Source of the DNA: JBGAPI01 sp044221335
GTDB lineage: Bacteria > Pseudomonadota > Gammaproteobacteria > Xanthomonadales > Ahniellaceae
Reading direction: 5' to 3'
Assembly: GCA_044221335.1 (NCBI GenBank)
Contig: JBGAPI010000022.1
Coordinates: 14,923 to 78,922, forward strand
DNA: 64,000 bases
Shown: one piece after another, positions 33,130 through 42,500 of the stretch
How the letters are laid out: each line of letters begins with the position of its first letter
Position numbering within the stretch: position 1 is the stretch's first letter
Made by a program: the position numbers and the translations under genes
The notes under the pieces: generated by a model
What the model was told of the DNA's origin: nothing
Databases searched by the model: none
Seen by the model: only the letters and a program-made list of their open reading frames with translations

Positions 33130-33461
33130 GACCCGAGGCTATCGGGCGCGACGATCGCCGACAACCGCAGGCATCAATCTGGCGCAATTGACTTCGCGTG
33201 TCTTGCGTGGTGGTTCGATCGGATAGCGCGCGCCTCCCACCCGGAAGCGCCCCCCTCCGCGAAATCCCGGCGGGGTCTGGGCTTCGCCCCCCCGGACTCC
33301 GAGTGGCTTGGAGCGGCATCGATCGCTGTCCCGAATCCCGGTCCTCCAGGGGATGCGGCGGCCGATTTGCCCCCGGATGCGGCGGCGCCGCGTTTGCCGC
33401 ACGGCGACAGCGGCTGCGATAATCCCGCGTCTATCGCCCCTCCCCTGCCCCGGAGCCCGCC
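33130..33461. other. 332-base divergent intergenic region
   Basis: It lies between the start of the kinase gene (leftward) and the thiolase gene (rightward), so it must hold both promoters. TTGACT at 33187-33192 resembles a -35 box but no good -10 follows at normal spacing. I see no repeat or gene. Confidence 0.4.
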
Positions 33462-34640
33462 GTGAACAATTCCGTCGTCATCGTCGCCGCCAAACGCACC
33501 GCCATCGGTTCCATGCTGGGCCAGTTCACCGGCGTTCCCACTCCGAAGCTCGGCGCGACCGCGATCGCGGCGGCGCTCGCCGAAGCGAAGCTCGATCCGG
33601 CGCTGGTCGGCGAGGTCATCATGGGCTGCGTGCTGCCCGCCGGCCTCGGCCAGGCCCCTGCGCGGCAGGCCGCGATCGCCGCCGGACTGCCGCTGTCCGC
33701 CGGCTGCACCACCATCAACAAGGTCTGCGGCTCGGGCATGAAGGCGATCATGCAGGGTCACGACGCGATCCGGGCCGGCTCGGCCGACATCGTCGTCGCC
33801 GGCGGCATGGAGTCGATGACCAACGCGCCGCACCTGCTCCCGAACGCGCGCGGCGGCTATCGCTTCGGCAGCTTCGAGGCCCTCGATCACATGGCCTGGG
33901 ACGGCCTGGTCAATCCCTACGACAAGCAGGCGATGGGCGTGTTCGGCGAGTCCTGCGCCGCGAAGTACTCGTTCACCCGCGAGGAGCAGGATGCGTTCTC
34001 GGCGGAATCGGTGACCCGTTCGCTGGCGGCGCAGAAGTCCGGCGCGTTCAAGAACGAGATCGCGCCGGTGACCGTCGCCGGCCGCAAGGGCGACGTCGTC
34101 GTCGACGCCGACGAGGAGCCGGCGAAGTGCGACATCGCGAAGGCCGCGAGCCTGCGTCCGGCCTTCAAGAAGGACGGCACCATCACCGCCGCCAGCTCGT
34201 CGAAGATCTCCGACGGCGCCGCCGCCACGGTGCTGATGAGCGCCGCGCGCGCCGCCGAGCTCGGCCTGTCGCCGCTGGCGCGGATCGTCGGACATGCCAC
34301 CTTCTCGCAGGCGCCGGAATGGTTCACGACCGCACCGGTCTACGCGATCGAGGGGCTGCTGAAGAAGGTCGGCTGGAGCGTCGGCGAGGTCGACCTGTTC
34401 GAGATCAACGAAGCCTTCGCCGTCGTCGCGATGGCACCGATCAAGGAACTCGGCATTCCGCACGCCAAGGTCAACGTCAACGGCGGCGCCTGCGCGCTGG
34501 GTCATCCGATCGGCGCCTCCGGCGCCCGCCTGGTCGTGACGCTGATCCACGCGCTGAAGGCCCGCGGCCTCCGTCGCGGTATTGCAAGCCTTTGCATCGG
34601 CGGCGGCGAAGCTACTGCAATCGCCGTCGAAATCCTGTAA
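33462..34640 (+). CDS. Acetyl-CoA C-acetyltransferase (thiolase)
   Basis: A 392-residue thiolase of the biosynthetic/degradative acetoacetyl-CoA type. The active-site cysteine is in INKVCGSGMKAI (about residue 90), and the C-terminal motifs NVNGGACALGHPIGASGARL and CIGGGEATAIAVE hold the other catalytic His and Cys. It would split acetoacetyl-CoA, the last product of leucine breakdown, or condense two acetyl-CoA. The start is GTG 33462 with GGAG seven bases upstream. A single lipoprotein gene and then mccB follow on the same strand. The strong terminator after the lipoprotein gene argues that mccB is expressed separately. Confidence 0.93.
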   Translation: MNNSVVIVAAKRTAIGSMLGQFTGVPTPKLGATAIAAALAEAKLDPALVGEVIMGCVLPAGLGQAPARQAAIAAGLPLSAGCTTINKVCGSGMKAIMQGHDAIRAGSADIVVAGGMESMTNAPHLLPNARGGYRFGSFEALDHMAWDGLVNPYDKQAMGVFGESCAAKYSFTREEQDAFSAESVTRSLAAQKSGAFKNEIAPVTVAGRKGDVVVDADEEPAKCDIAKAASLRPAFKKDGTITAASSSKISDGAAATVLMSAARAAELGLSPLARIVGHATFSQAPEWFTTAPVYAIEGLLKKVGWSVGEVDLFEINEAFAVVAMAPIKELGIPHAKVNVNGGACALGHPIGASGARLVVTLIHALKARGLRRGIASLCIGGGEATAIAVEIL

Positions 34641-34664
34641 ATTTGCCGGCTGTTCTGCCCATTC

Positions 34665-34678
34665 CGGACAGCTGTCCG
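34665..34678. promoter_or_regulatory. 14-bp perfect palindrome upstream of a lipoprotein gene
   Basis: CGGACAGCTGTCCG lies 64 bases before the lipoprotein ATG and just after the thiolase stop. Its perfect dyad could be an operator or a weak hairpin. No matching regulator family is recognised. Confidence 0.35.
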
Positions 34679-34741
34679 CGCAGGACAGTCCGTTTCGGGA
34701 CCGAACCGTCCCTGCCGCATTCATCTTTCGGAGAGATTCCA

Positions 34742-35044
34742 ATGCAGATCACCAAGCTCGTCCTGGCCGCCGCTCTGGCCACCACCCTCGTCGCCTGCGG
34801 CGACAAGGCCGCCGCCCCGGCTCCGGCCGCGACCCCGGCTCCGGCCGCTGCTCCGGCCGCCGCTCCGGCTCCGGCCGCCGCCCCGGCCGCTGCTCCGGCC
34901 GACGCCGCTGCCGCCCCGGCCGCCGCCGACGCCAAGCCGGCGGACGGCGCTGCCGCTCCGGCCGCTGCTCCGGCGACCGACGCCAAGCCGGGCGAGCCGG
35001 CCGCCGCTCCGGCCGCCGACGCCAAGCCGGAAGACAAGAAGTAA
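34742..35044 (+). CDS. Ala/Pro-rich small lipoprotein
   Basis: A 100-residue protein with a lipoprotein signal: LAAALATTLVAC gives lipobox LVAC with Cys19. The whole mature part is low complexity, made of AAPAPAAAP-type repeats with later DAKP/DAKPG units and a charged end (DAKPEDKK). This looks like an extended periplasmic spacer or a surface tether. ATG 34742 has GGAGAG seven bases upstream, and a strong intrinsic terminator begins about 40 bases after the stop, so it is expressed on a short transcript. No function is known. Confidence 0.75.
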   Translation: MQITKLVLAAALATTLVACGDKAAAPAPAATPAPAAAPAAAPAPAAAPAAAPADAAAAPAAADAKPADGAAAPAAAPATDAKPGEPAAAPAADAKPEDKK

Positions 35045-35080
35045 TACGGCCAACGTCGGCTGCTTCGGCAGCCGCACGAA

Positions 35081-35112
35081 AAACCGCCGGAACCCTCCGG
35101 CGGTTTTTTTTT
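35081..35112 (+). terminator. Intrinsic terminator after the lipoprotein gene
   Basis: A perfect 11-bp stem AAACCGCCGGA / TCCGGCGGTTT (35081-35091 with 35096-35106) closes on ACCC and is followed by a run of nine T. This is the clearest rho-independent terminator in the window. Confidence 0.93.
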
Positions 35113-35230
35113 GGCTGCGTCGCGTCGGCTGCCAGGCACCACGCACGGGCTGCGCGACAGCGACTGCTTCGTTACAGTGGCGACCCGTCGCGCGGCCGCC
35201 GCCGCGCTCGCCCGCCCCACCGGAATCCCC

Positions 35231-36838
35231 ATGCCCACGCTCGAATCCGCCATCGACCCGCGCAGTCCCGAGTTCCTCGCCAATGCCGAGCAGATGAACG
35301 GCCTTGTCGCCGACCTGAAGTCGCGGCTGCACGGCGTCGCACAGGGTGGCGGCGAGAAGGCGCGGGCGAAGCACACCGAGCGCGGCAAGCTGCTGCCGCG
35401 CGAGCGGATCCGCGCGCTGCTCGATCCGGGCTCGCCCTTCCTGGAGCTGTCGCCGCTTGCGGCGACCGGCATGTACGAGGACCAGGCGCCCTGCGCCGGC
35501 GTGATCACCGGCATCGGCCGCGTTCACGGGCAGGAGGTGATGGTCGTGGCGAACGACGCCACCGTGAAGGGCGGCACCTACTTCCCCATCACCGTGAAGA
35601 AGCACCTCCGCGCGCAGGAGATCGCGCTGGAGAATCGCCTGCCCTGCTTCTACCTGGTCGACTCCGGCGGCGCCTTCCTGCCGCTGCAGGACGAAGTGTT
35701 CCCGGACCGCGATCACTTCGGGCGGATCTTCTACAACCAGGCGCGGCTGTCCGGGCAGAACATCCCGCAGATCGCGGTGGTGATGGGCTCCTGCACGGCC
35801 GGCGGCGCCTATGTGCCGGCGATGTGCGACGAGTCGATCATCGTGCGCGAGCAGGGCACCATCTTCCTCGGCGGACCGCCGCTGGTGAAGGCCGCGACCG
35901 GCGAGGTGGTCGACGCCGAGACCCTGGGCGGCGCCGAGGTGCACTGCACGACCTCGGGCGTGACCGACCACTTCGCCGAGAACGACCCGCATGCCCTGCA
36001 GCTGGCGCGCGACATCGCCCAGCATCTCAACCGAACAAAGGCGCTGCCGGTCGCGGTGCGCGAGCCGCGCGAGCCGAAGTACGACGCCCGCGAGATCTAC
36101 GGCATCGTGCCGCGCGACACCCGCATCCCGTTCGACATCCGCGAGATCATCGCGCGCATCGTCGACGGCTCCGAGCTGCAGGAGTTCAAGGCGCGCTACG
36201 GCAAGACCCTGGTCTGCGGCTTCGCGCACATTCACGGCTACCCGGTCGGCATCGTCGCCAACAACGGCATTCTCTTCGCCGAGTCGGCCCTGAAGGGCGC
36301 GCACTTCATCGAACTGTGCAACCAGCGCAACATCCCGCTGGTGTTCCTGCAGAACATCACCGGCTTCATGGTCGGCCGCAAGTACGAGAACGCCGGCATC
36401 GCGAAGGACGGCGCGAAGATGGTGACTGCGGTCGCCTGCTCGCACGTCCCGAAGTTCACCGTCATCACCGGCGGCAGCTTCGGCGCCGGCAACTACGCGA
36501 TGTGCGGCCGCGGCTACCAGCCGCGCTTCATGTGGATGTGGCCGAACGCGCGGATCAGCGTGATGGGCGGCGAACAGGCGGCGAGCGTTCTGGCCACCGT
36601 CAAGCGCGACGGACTGGAGGCGGCAGGCAAGGACTGGAGTCGCGACGAGGAAGAGCGCTTCAAGGCGCCCATCCGCGACCAGTACGAGCGGCAGGGAAAT
36701 CCCTACTACGCCAGTGCCCGCCTGTGGGACGACGGCGTGATCGATCCGGCGGACACCCGCCGCGTGCTCGGTCTCGCGCTGTCGGCGACCTTCAACGCGC
36801 CGATCGAGCCGCAGCGGTTCGGGGTGTTCCGGATGTGA
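35231..36838 (+). CDS. mccB: Methylcrotonyl-CoA carboxylase beta subunit
   Basis: A 535-residue carboxyltransferase. It has the N-terminal acyl-CoA site (GKLLPRERIRALLDPGSPFLEL, GSCTAGGAYVPAMCDESIIV) and the C-terminal carboxybiotin site (GAKMVTAVACSHVPKFTVITG, GAGNYAMCGRGY, MWPNARISVMGGEQAA). The length and the FLELSPLAATGMY segment fit methylcrotonyl-CoA carboxylase rather than propionyl-CoA carboxylase. It adds CO2 to 3-methylcrotonyl-CoA, the product of ivd, to give 3-methylglutaconyl-CoA. The biotin carboxylase/carrier subunit gene is not in this window, which is unusual because it is normally adjacent. ATG 35231 was chosen; no strong ribosome site is seen. Confidence 0.9.
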   Translation: MPTLESAIDPRSPEFLANAEQMNGLVADLKSRLHGVAQGGGEKARAKHTERGKLLPRERIRALLDPGSPFLELSPLAATGMYEDQAPCAGVITGIGRVHGQEVMVVANDATVKGGTYFPITVKKHLRAQEIALENRLPCFYLVDSGGAFLPLQDEVFPDRDHFGRIFYNQARLSGQNIPQIAVVMGSCTAGGAYVPAMCDESIIVREQGTIFLGGPPLVKAATGEVVDAETLGGAEVHCTTSGVTDHFAENDPHALQLARDIAQHLNRTKALPVAVREPREPKYDAREIYGIVPRDTRIPFDIREIIARIVDGSELQEFKARYGKTLVCGFAHIHGYPVGIVANNGILFAESALKGAHFIELCNQRNIPLVFLQNITGFMVGRKYENAGIAKDGAKMVTAVACSHVPKFTVITGGSFGAGNYAMCGRGYQPRFMWMWPNARISVMGGEQAASVLATVKRDGLEAAGKDWSRDEEERFKAPIRDQYERQGNPYYASARLWDDGVIDPADTRRVLGLALSATFNAPIEPQRFGVFRM

Positions 36839-36849
36839 TCGCGCTGTCC

Positions 36850-36866
36850 GGCGGGCAGTGCCCGCC
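36850..36866. repeat. GGCGGGCAGTGCCCGCC palindrome
   Basis: It begins 11 bases after the mccB stop. The same core recurs five times in the tandem array at 37111-37492 and, in variant form, at 29119-29140 and 46661-46681, always near gene ends. Confidence 0.7.
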
Positions 36867-37110
36867 GACGCCAAGCGCTCCGGAATCCGACCGAGGAAGA
36901 GGGCCCAGGGCAGAGGTCCGGTTGAGATCGCGGTCAGATCTCTGAATCGAGCTTCAGGTGACCGTCCAACGTGTGGGCTGGAGTCGCGCGTCTGTTCGCA
37001 TCCGCCCTGATCCCCTGTTGCCACCCGCGCAACATGGCGGACCATGGAGCTCGACTCGAACGATGGTCCACAGTCGGCGCACGGCGCCGGCGTCAGTCCG
37101 TCTGGGGCCT

Positions 37111-37492
37111 GGGCCCGATACCCCGGGCCCTGTTCGACACCAGTGCGACGGGGCGCACGGCGGTGGCGGGCAGTGCCCGCCCTACCCTGGGCCCGATACC
37201 CCGGGCCCTGTTCGACACCAGTGCGACGGGGCGCACGGCGGTGGCGGCAGTGCCCGCCCTACCCTGGGCCCGATACCCCTGGCCCTGTCCGACACCAGTG
37301 CGACGGGGCGCACGGCGGTGGCGGGCGGTGCCCGCCCTACGCTGGGCCCGATACACCGGGCCCTGTTCGACACCAGTGCGACGGGGCGCCCGGCGGGGCA
37401 GTGCCCGCCCTACCCTGGGCCCGATACGACGGGCCCTGTCGACACCCGTGCGACGGGGCGCTCGGCGATGGCGGGCAGTGCCCGCCCTACGG
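37111..37492. repeat. Five-copy tandem array, ~77-bp unit
   Basis: Unit starts (GGGCCCGATA) are at 37111, 37189, 37266, 37344 and 37417, giving units of 78, 77, 78, 73 and about 76 bp. Each unit has a GGGCCC-containing dyad at its start, a conserved TTCGACACCAGTGCGACGGG middle (variants TGTCCGACACC, TGTCGACACCC) and a GGCGGGCAGTGCCCGCCCTAC palindrome at its end. The copies are nearly identical. The units are far longer than CRISPR repeats and have no spacers. Confidence 0.92.
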
Positions 37493-37496
37493 CGCG

Positions 37497-38237
37497 TCAG
37501 TACATCTCGTATTCGAGCGTCACCCGGAACGTGGTGTCCGGCGCGTCGCGATTCAGGCCGAACAGCAGCGCCGCGTCGTACTTGATCTTGTCACGGCTGT
37601 CGAGCCGGATCTGGCCGAAGAATGCGGGGCCGAGCTTGTGTTCCTTTTCCTGGCCGAGCTCGCCGAAGAAACCGGCGCTGCCGATCGCCTGGATGCCGGG
37701 CTCGAAGTGCGGATTGCCGCGCCACTTCAGCTGCGCGCGGTAGGCGAGCTCGGTCTTGCCGCTGTTGTTATGGCCGACGGTACGCTCGAACAGCGGATTC
37801 AGGTTCACCTGCAGGTCGCCGAATTCCTTCTGCAGCAGCGGACCGATCGCGATCTCGTCCGGTTCCTCGGAATCGCGCGGATGCTCGATCTCGGCGAACA
37901 GGCCGACGTCCATCCAGTTCTTGCCGGGCTCGGTCAGCAGTAAAATGTTCTCCCACTCCAGGGCCTCGTAGCGGGTGTGCTCGCCCGGGGAGCCGGAGAA
38001 CGCGCCGACCACCTCGGAAAACCAGTACGGCGTGAAGCCGTAGCCCACGTCGAGCACGAACGCATGCTCGGCCGGGCCGCCGGAGAAGCCGCTGCGGAAT
38101 TCGAACTCGGTTTCGCCCTGCTCGACCACCGGCAGGTAGACCTTGTCGGCGGGACCGGCGGACGCGGAATGGGACGACAGCAGCAGCGCGGCGCTCAGGC
38201 CGGCTGCGAGGCAGGAGGAACGATTCGGACTTTGCAC
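37497..38237 (-). CDS. Putative outer-membrane protein of the iron-uptake operon
   Basis: A 246-residue protein with a signal peptide (about 1-28; SAALLLSSHSASA). The mature part is almost entirely amphipathic beta pattern with aromatic girdles (VLDVGYGFTPYWFSEVVGAF, MDVGLFAEIEH, VNLNPLFERTV, FFGQIRLDSRDKIKYDAALL) and ends ...VTLEYEMY, an aromatic C-terminus as in outer-membrane beta barrels. The start is taken as GTG 38237, inside the 3' end of the FTR1 gene (overlap 43 bases), because no later ATG gives an export signal. It follows the FTR1 permease in a Fur-box operon, so a role in metal passage or sensing at the outer membrane is inferred. I do not recognise a named family. Confidence 0.7.
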   Translation of the reverse strand: MQSPNRSSCLAAGLSAALLLSSHSASAGPADKVYLPVVEQGETEFEFRSGFSGGPAEHAFVLDVGYGFTPYWFSEVVGAFSGSPGEHTRYEALEWENILLLTEPGKNWMDVGLFAEIEHPRDSEEPDEIAIGPLLQKEFGDLQVNLNPLFERTVGHNNSGKTELAYRAQLKWRGNPHFEPGIQAIGSAGFFGELGQEKEHKLGPAFFGQIRLDSRDKIKYDAALLFGLNRDAPDTTFRVTLEYEMY

Positions 38238-39022
38238 AGGTACATTCCCAACAGGATGAGTGAGGCGGTCGCGAGATAGAACACGACCTGCATCCCCGCG
38301 GGAGTCGCGTCGTAACCTACCAGCGTCTTCAGGGTGCCGCCCAGCGTGGACTGGTTGGACAGCAGCCAGGAGGTGTCCCACCAGTGCGCGCCGAGGTCCG
38401 GCAGCACATCGGCCTGGATCAGGAAGCGTGCCGACTGCGATGCCATCCCGGCCGCGAGCAGCAGGATCATCCAGTTGGTCGTGCTGAAGAAGTGACGCAT
38501 CGGGATGCGCAGCAGGCCGAAGTACAGCAGTGCGCCGATCACCACGCCGCCCGCCAGGCCGATCATGCTGCCGACGCCCATCGACCAGGCCGACACGCCG
38601 CCGCTGCTGACTCCGAACAGGAACAGCACGACCTCCGAACCCTCGCGCAACACCGCGAGCGCGACCACGATCAGCAGCGCCGTCGGCGGTCGCGCGCCGG
38701 TCACCACGTCGCGCCCGGCGGCCTTCATCTGGGCCGCGAGCTCGCGGCCGTGCTGCGCCATCCAGATCGCGTGCCAGGCCAGCATCAGCACCGCGGCGAG
38801 CAGCACGCCGGCGTTGAACATCTCCTGGCCGACCCCGTCCAGCGACTCGCTGATCCGGCCGGCGCACAGCGCGACGATCACCGCGCCCAGCACTCCGGCC
38901 GCCGCGCCGCCGCTCACCCACATGCCACGGCGCGCGAGTCCGCGGGTGGCGGCCAGCACGATGGTGATCACCAGCGCCGCTTCGAGTGCTTCGCGAAAGA
39001 CCAGCAGGGCGGATTCGATCAT
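38195..39022 (-). CDS. FTR1 family high-affinity iron permease
   Basis: A 275-residue polytopic membrane protein with about seven helices. The two glutamate motifs needed for ferric iron passage are present: FREALE at the N-terminus (residues 9-14) and LREGSE in the middle (about 135-140), in the REGLE style of yeast Ftr1 and bacterial EfeU. It should accept iron from the cupredoxin protein encoded 21 bases upstream. ATG 39022. The 3' end overlaps the next gene. No DyP-type peroxidase (EfeB) gene follows, so this is not a full efeUOB set. Regulation by Fur is likely from the promoter site upstream of the operon. Confidence 0.92.
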   Translation of the reverse strand: MIESALLVFREALEAALVITIVLAATRGLARRGMWVSGGAAAGVLGAVIVALCAGRISESLDGVGQEMFNAGVLLAAVLMLAWHAIWMAQHGRELAAQMKAAGRDVVTGARPPTALLIVVALAVLREGSEVVLFLFGVSSGGVSAWSMGVGSMIGLAGGVVIGALLYFGLLRIPMRHFFSTTNWMILLLAAGMASQSARFLIQADVLPDLGAHWWDTSWLLSNQSTLGGTLKTLVGYDATPAGMQVVFYLATASLILLGMYLCKVRIVPPASQPA

Positions 39023-39043
39023 GGTCAGGATCCCGAGGTGGGG

Positions 39044-39370
39044 CTATTTGGCGACGATCGTTCCCTTGGCCGTCGCCTGGTTGAAATCGCCGAAGTACGG
39101 ATAGCGGCCCGGAGCCAGCGGCCCGATGAACACGCTGATGGTCGCGTTGGCGGCGACCACCTTCTCGCGGTTGAGTTCATAGCTCTCGAACTCCTCCGCA
39201 GTCGCGTCCTGGTTCTCGACCAGCAGCTTGATCTTCTGGCCCGACGGCACCGACAGTTCGGCCGGTTCGAAGCGATGGTTCTTGATCACCAGCTTGTATT
39301 CCGGCAGGTCGGAGGCCCGGGCAAGGCCGGACAACAGCAGGAACGCGGTGAGGACGGTCGTACGGATCAT
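39044..39370 (-). CDS. Periplasmic cupredoxin-like iron-uptake protein
   Basis: A 108-residue secreted protein with a signal peptide (about 1-19). The mature domain is a cupredoxin-1 (EfeO N-domain-like) fold: EYKLVIKNHRFEPAELSVPSGQKIKLLVENQD, then the acidic EEFESYEL where a copper ligand would lie, and YPYFGDF near the end. Cu ligands are partly missing compared with blue copper proteins, as in EfeO-type iron-binding domains. It is the first gene of the operon with FTR1. The promoter (39397-39425) and a Fur-box-like sequence lie right upstream, so expression is probably repressed by iron. Confidence 0.88.
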   Translation of the reverse strand: MIRTTVLTAFLLLSGLARASDLPEYKLVIKNHRFEPAELSVPSGQKIKLLVENQDATAEEFESYELNREKVVAANATISVFIGPLAPGRYPYFGDFNQATAKGTIVAK

Positions 39371-39392
39371 GGGCAGGAATCTGGTTGGCTAC

Positions 39393-39425
39393 GCAAATGA
39401 TAGGAATTCGCATTCGCGAAATCAA
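39393..39425 (-). promoter_or_regulatory. Promoter with Fur-box-like operator for the cupredoxin-FTR1 operon
   Basis: On the minus strand, TTGATT (39420-39425) and TATCAT (39397-39402) are separated by exactly 17 bases. The spacer and -10 coincide with a dyad GCAAATGATAGGAATTCGCATTCGC (read on the plus strand at 39393-39417) whose halves match the AATGATA and ATTCGCATT sides of Fur boxes. The ATG is 27 bases downstream. An iron-loaded Fur bound here would block RNA polymerase. Confidence 0.72.
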
Positions 39426-39476
39426 TAGTGGACACACTGCGTTACCGCATTCTCATTCCTTCTCCAGCACCCGACC

Positions 39477-39490
39477 TTGACCGAGGTCAA
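39477..39490. promoter_or_regulatory. TTGACC-GA-GGTCAA dyad upstream of the propeller gene
   Basis: Six-base perfect arms around GA lie 73 bases before the ATG of the rightward gene; TTGACC could also be its -35 box. No clear -10 hexamer follows at 17 bases (AATACA). It is a candidate operator only. Confidence 0.35.
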
Positions 39491-39562
39491 CACTGACTGA
39501 ATACAGGTGCCCGGCCGAGGATCCCAGGGTATCGTCAGCTGTCCTCTCCCCCGGATCCGCCG

Positions 39563-42500
39563 ATGAACCGACTGCTGCCCGGTCTTCTGTTGACCTGCTG
39601 TGGACTCGCCGCCGCCGCCGAGATCCCGGCGGCCAACCTGTCCCACCTCGCCTGGCGTTCGATCGGGCCGTTCCGCGGCGGTCGCACGCTGGCCGTTGCC
39701 GGCGCACCCGACGACGCCCTCACCTTCTACCTGGGATCGGTCAACGGCGGCGTCTGGCGGACCCGCGACGCCGGCCGCACGTGGCAGCCGATCTTCGACG
39801 GCCAGCCGATCGGCAGCATCGGCGCGCTCGCCGTGGCGCCGACCGATCCGAAGCGGCTGTACGTCGGCAGCGGCGAATGCGACATGCGCTCGGACATTTC
39901 GCAGGGCAACGGCTTCTACCGCAGCGACGACGGCGGCACGCACTGGCAGCACCTGGGACTCGAGCGCTCCCAGCAGATCTGCCGCATCGTCGTCGATCCC
40001 GGCAACGCCGAACGCCTGTGGGTCGCGGTGCTGGGACGGCCCTACGCCGCCAACCCCGAGCGCGGCGTGTTCCGCTCGACCGATGGCGGCCGGAACTGGC
40101 AGCGGGTGCTGGCGAAGGGTGACGACGTCGGGGCGATCGACCTCGTCGCGGAGCCCGGCCACCCCGAGGTCCTCTACGCGGCGCTATGGCAGACCCGGCG
40201 CACGCCATGGAGCATCTATCCGCCGTCGATGGGGCCCGGCAGCGACGTGATGAAGTCGACCGACGGCGGCACGACCTGGACGAGCCTCGCCGGTCATGGC
40301 CTGCCGAGTCATCACGGTCGCGTCGGCCTCGCGATCTCGCCGAAGGCGCCGGAGCGCGTCTACGCGATCGTCGACCACGAGACCGACGGCGGCCTGTACC
40401 GCTCCGACGACGGCGGTGCGCACTTCGCCAAGGCCAGCGGCGACACGCGCCTGTGGACGCGCGGCTGGTACTTCGGCGAAGTCGCCGTGGATCCGGACGA
40501 CGCCGACAGCGTCTTCGTCCCGAATACCGTGCTGCTGCATTCGACCGACGGCGGCAAGACCTTCGCCCCGGTACGCGGCGACGCGACCGGCGACGACTTC
40601 CACGCACTGTGGATCGACCGCGATCACCCGGAGCGCCGCATCCTCGGCACGGACCAGGGCGCGCTGGTCTCGCTCAATCGTGGCGCGACCTGGAGCAGCT
40701 GGCACAACCAGCCGACCGCGCAGTTCTACAACGTCGCCACCGACAACCGCTTCCCCTACTTCGTCTACGGCTCGCAGCAGGACTCGGGCGCCGCCGGCGT
40801 GCCCAGCCGCACGGCCGGCGTCGACGCGATCAACGTGACCCGCTTCCGCGAGATCACCGCCGGGGGCGAGTCGGACAATGTCGCACCCGATCCCGATGAT
40901 CCGGACGTGATCTTCGGAGGTCGCGTCGACCGCCTCGACCTGAAGTCGGAACAGGTCCATTCGATCGACCCGACGCTGGCCTTTCCCGACCAGAACCGCC
41001 GCACCTGGACGCTGCCGCTGGTGTTCTCGCCGCGCGACCACGATGCGCTGTATTTCGCCAACCAGACGCTGTACCGCACCCGCGACCAGGGCGAGCACTG
41101 GGACCGGATCAGCCCGGACCTGACTCGCGCGGCGCCCGCCGACCCGCCGAACCTCGATGCCGTGACCGCCGCCAACAACCTGCAGATGGGACCGCGGCGC
41201 GGGGTGATCTATGCGATCGCGCCGTCGCGCGCCGCCGACGGCGACCTCTGGGTCGGCACCGACGACGGCAAGATCTGGCGCAGCCGGGACGACGGCGGCC
41301 ATTGGGACGACGTCACGCCGAAGTCGCTGACGGCCTGGTCCAAGGTCGGCACGCTCGACACCGTACCGTTCGACGCCGACACCGCGTATGCCGCGATCGA
41401 CCGCCATCGGCTCGACGACTTCTCGCCCCACATTCTGGTGACGCATGACGGCGGCAAGACCTGGAGCGAGCGCGTCTCCGGCATCGCCGGCGACCAGGCG
41501 ATCAACGTGGTCAAGGCCGATCCGGTCCGCAGCGGGCTGCTGTACGCCGGCAGCGAGCGCGGCGTGTGGGTCTCGTTCGACGACGGCGGCCGCTGGCAGC
41601 CACTGCAGGCCGGGCTGCCGACGACGTCGGTGCGCGACCTCGAAGTGAAGGACGCCGACCTGGTCATCGCCACCCATGGTCGCGGCTTCTACGTGCTCGA
41701 CGACATCGCGGCGCTGCGGCAGGCCGCGGACACCGTCGCGACCCGGCTGTACGCGCCCTCCCCCGCGCATCGCCAGCGCCCGGCGGAATTCACCGGCACG
41801 CCGTTTCCGAAGGAAGAACCCGCCGCCCCGAATCCGCCCGCCGGCGCCTACATCGACTATGTCCTCTCCGCGCCGGCGACGTCGGTGGTGCTCGAGATCC
41901 ACGATGCCGCGGGCAAGCGGGTGCGCCGCTACGACAGCGCGGACAGGGCGAGCGCCTATGATCCCGCCAAGGCGGGCACGGCGCCGGAGTGGTTCCAGGC
42001 CGCGATTGCCCTGTCGACCGCCGTCGGAGCGCACCGCTTCGCCTGGCCCTACACCTATGCACCGCTGCCCGACCTCGCCGAGGACGGGGACGGTGCCTGG
42101 GCGCCGCCGGGCGCATACCGGATCACGCTGACCGTCGACGGCACGTCCTTCGAACAGCCGCTCACGCTGCTGCCCGATCCCCGGGTGAAGCTCGGCGACG
42201 CCGACTACCGCCACCAGTTCGAACTGGCCAACGCGGTCGCCGACGCCCGCGCGGGCATCGTCCGTCGCAGCGCCGAGGCGAAAGCGATGCTGAAGGCGAT
42301 CGCCGCGCAGCGGGGCCACTGGCCGGCGGCGCTGGCGAAACCGGCAGGCGCGCTCGAAGGTCGGATCCACGCGCTGTCCGGCATCGTGCCGTCCGCCAAT
42401 CCCGCCAATACCTGGTGGCTGCCGCCGAAGTCCATGGACAGCCTGCGTTTCGTGCAGGACGGCCTCGATCGCCTGGCTCGCGCGATCGACGGCGCCGATG

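Larger units (their letters stand above)
36839..37496. other. 658-base gene-free region with tandem array
   Basis: It is bounded by the convergent 3' ends of mccB and the outer-membrane protein gene. It holds one stand-alone palindrome (36850-36866), an undistinguished stretch to about 37110, and the five-unit array at 37111-37492. Open frames across the array are repeat artefacts. Confidence 0.7.

Noticed and set aside
37111..37492. Possible CRISPR array
   Set aside because: The units are adjacent without unique spacers and are ~77 bp; no cas genes.
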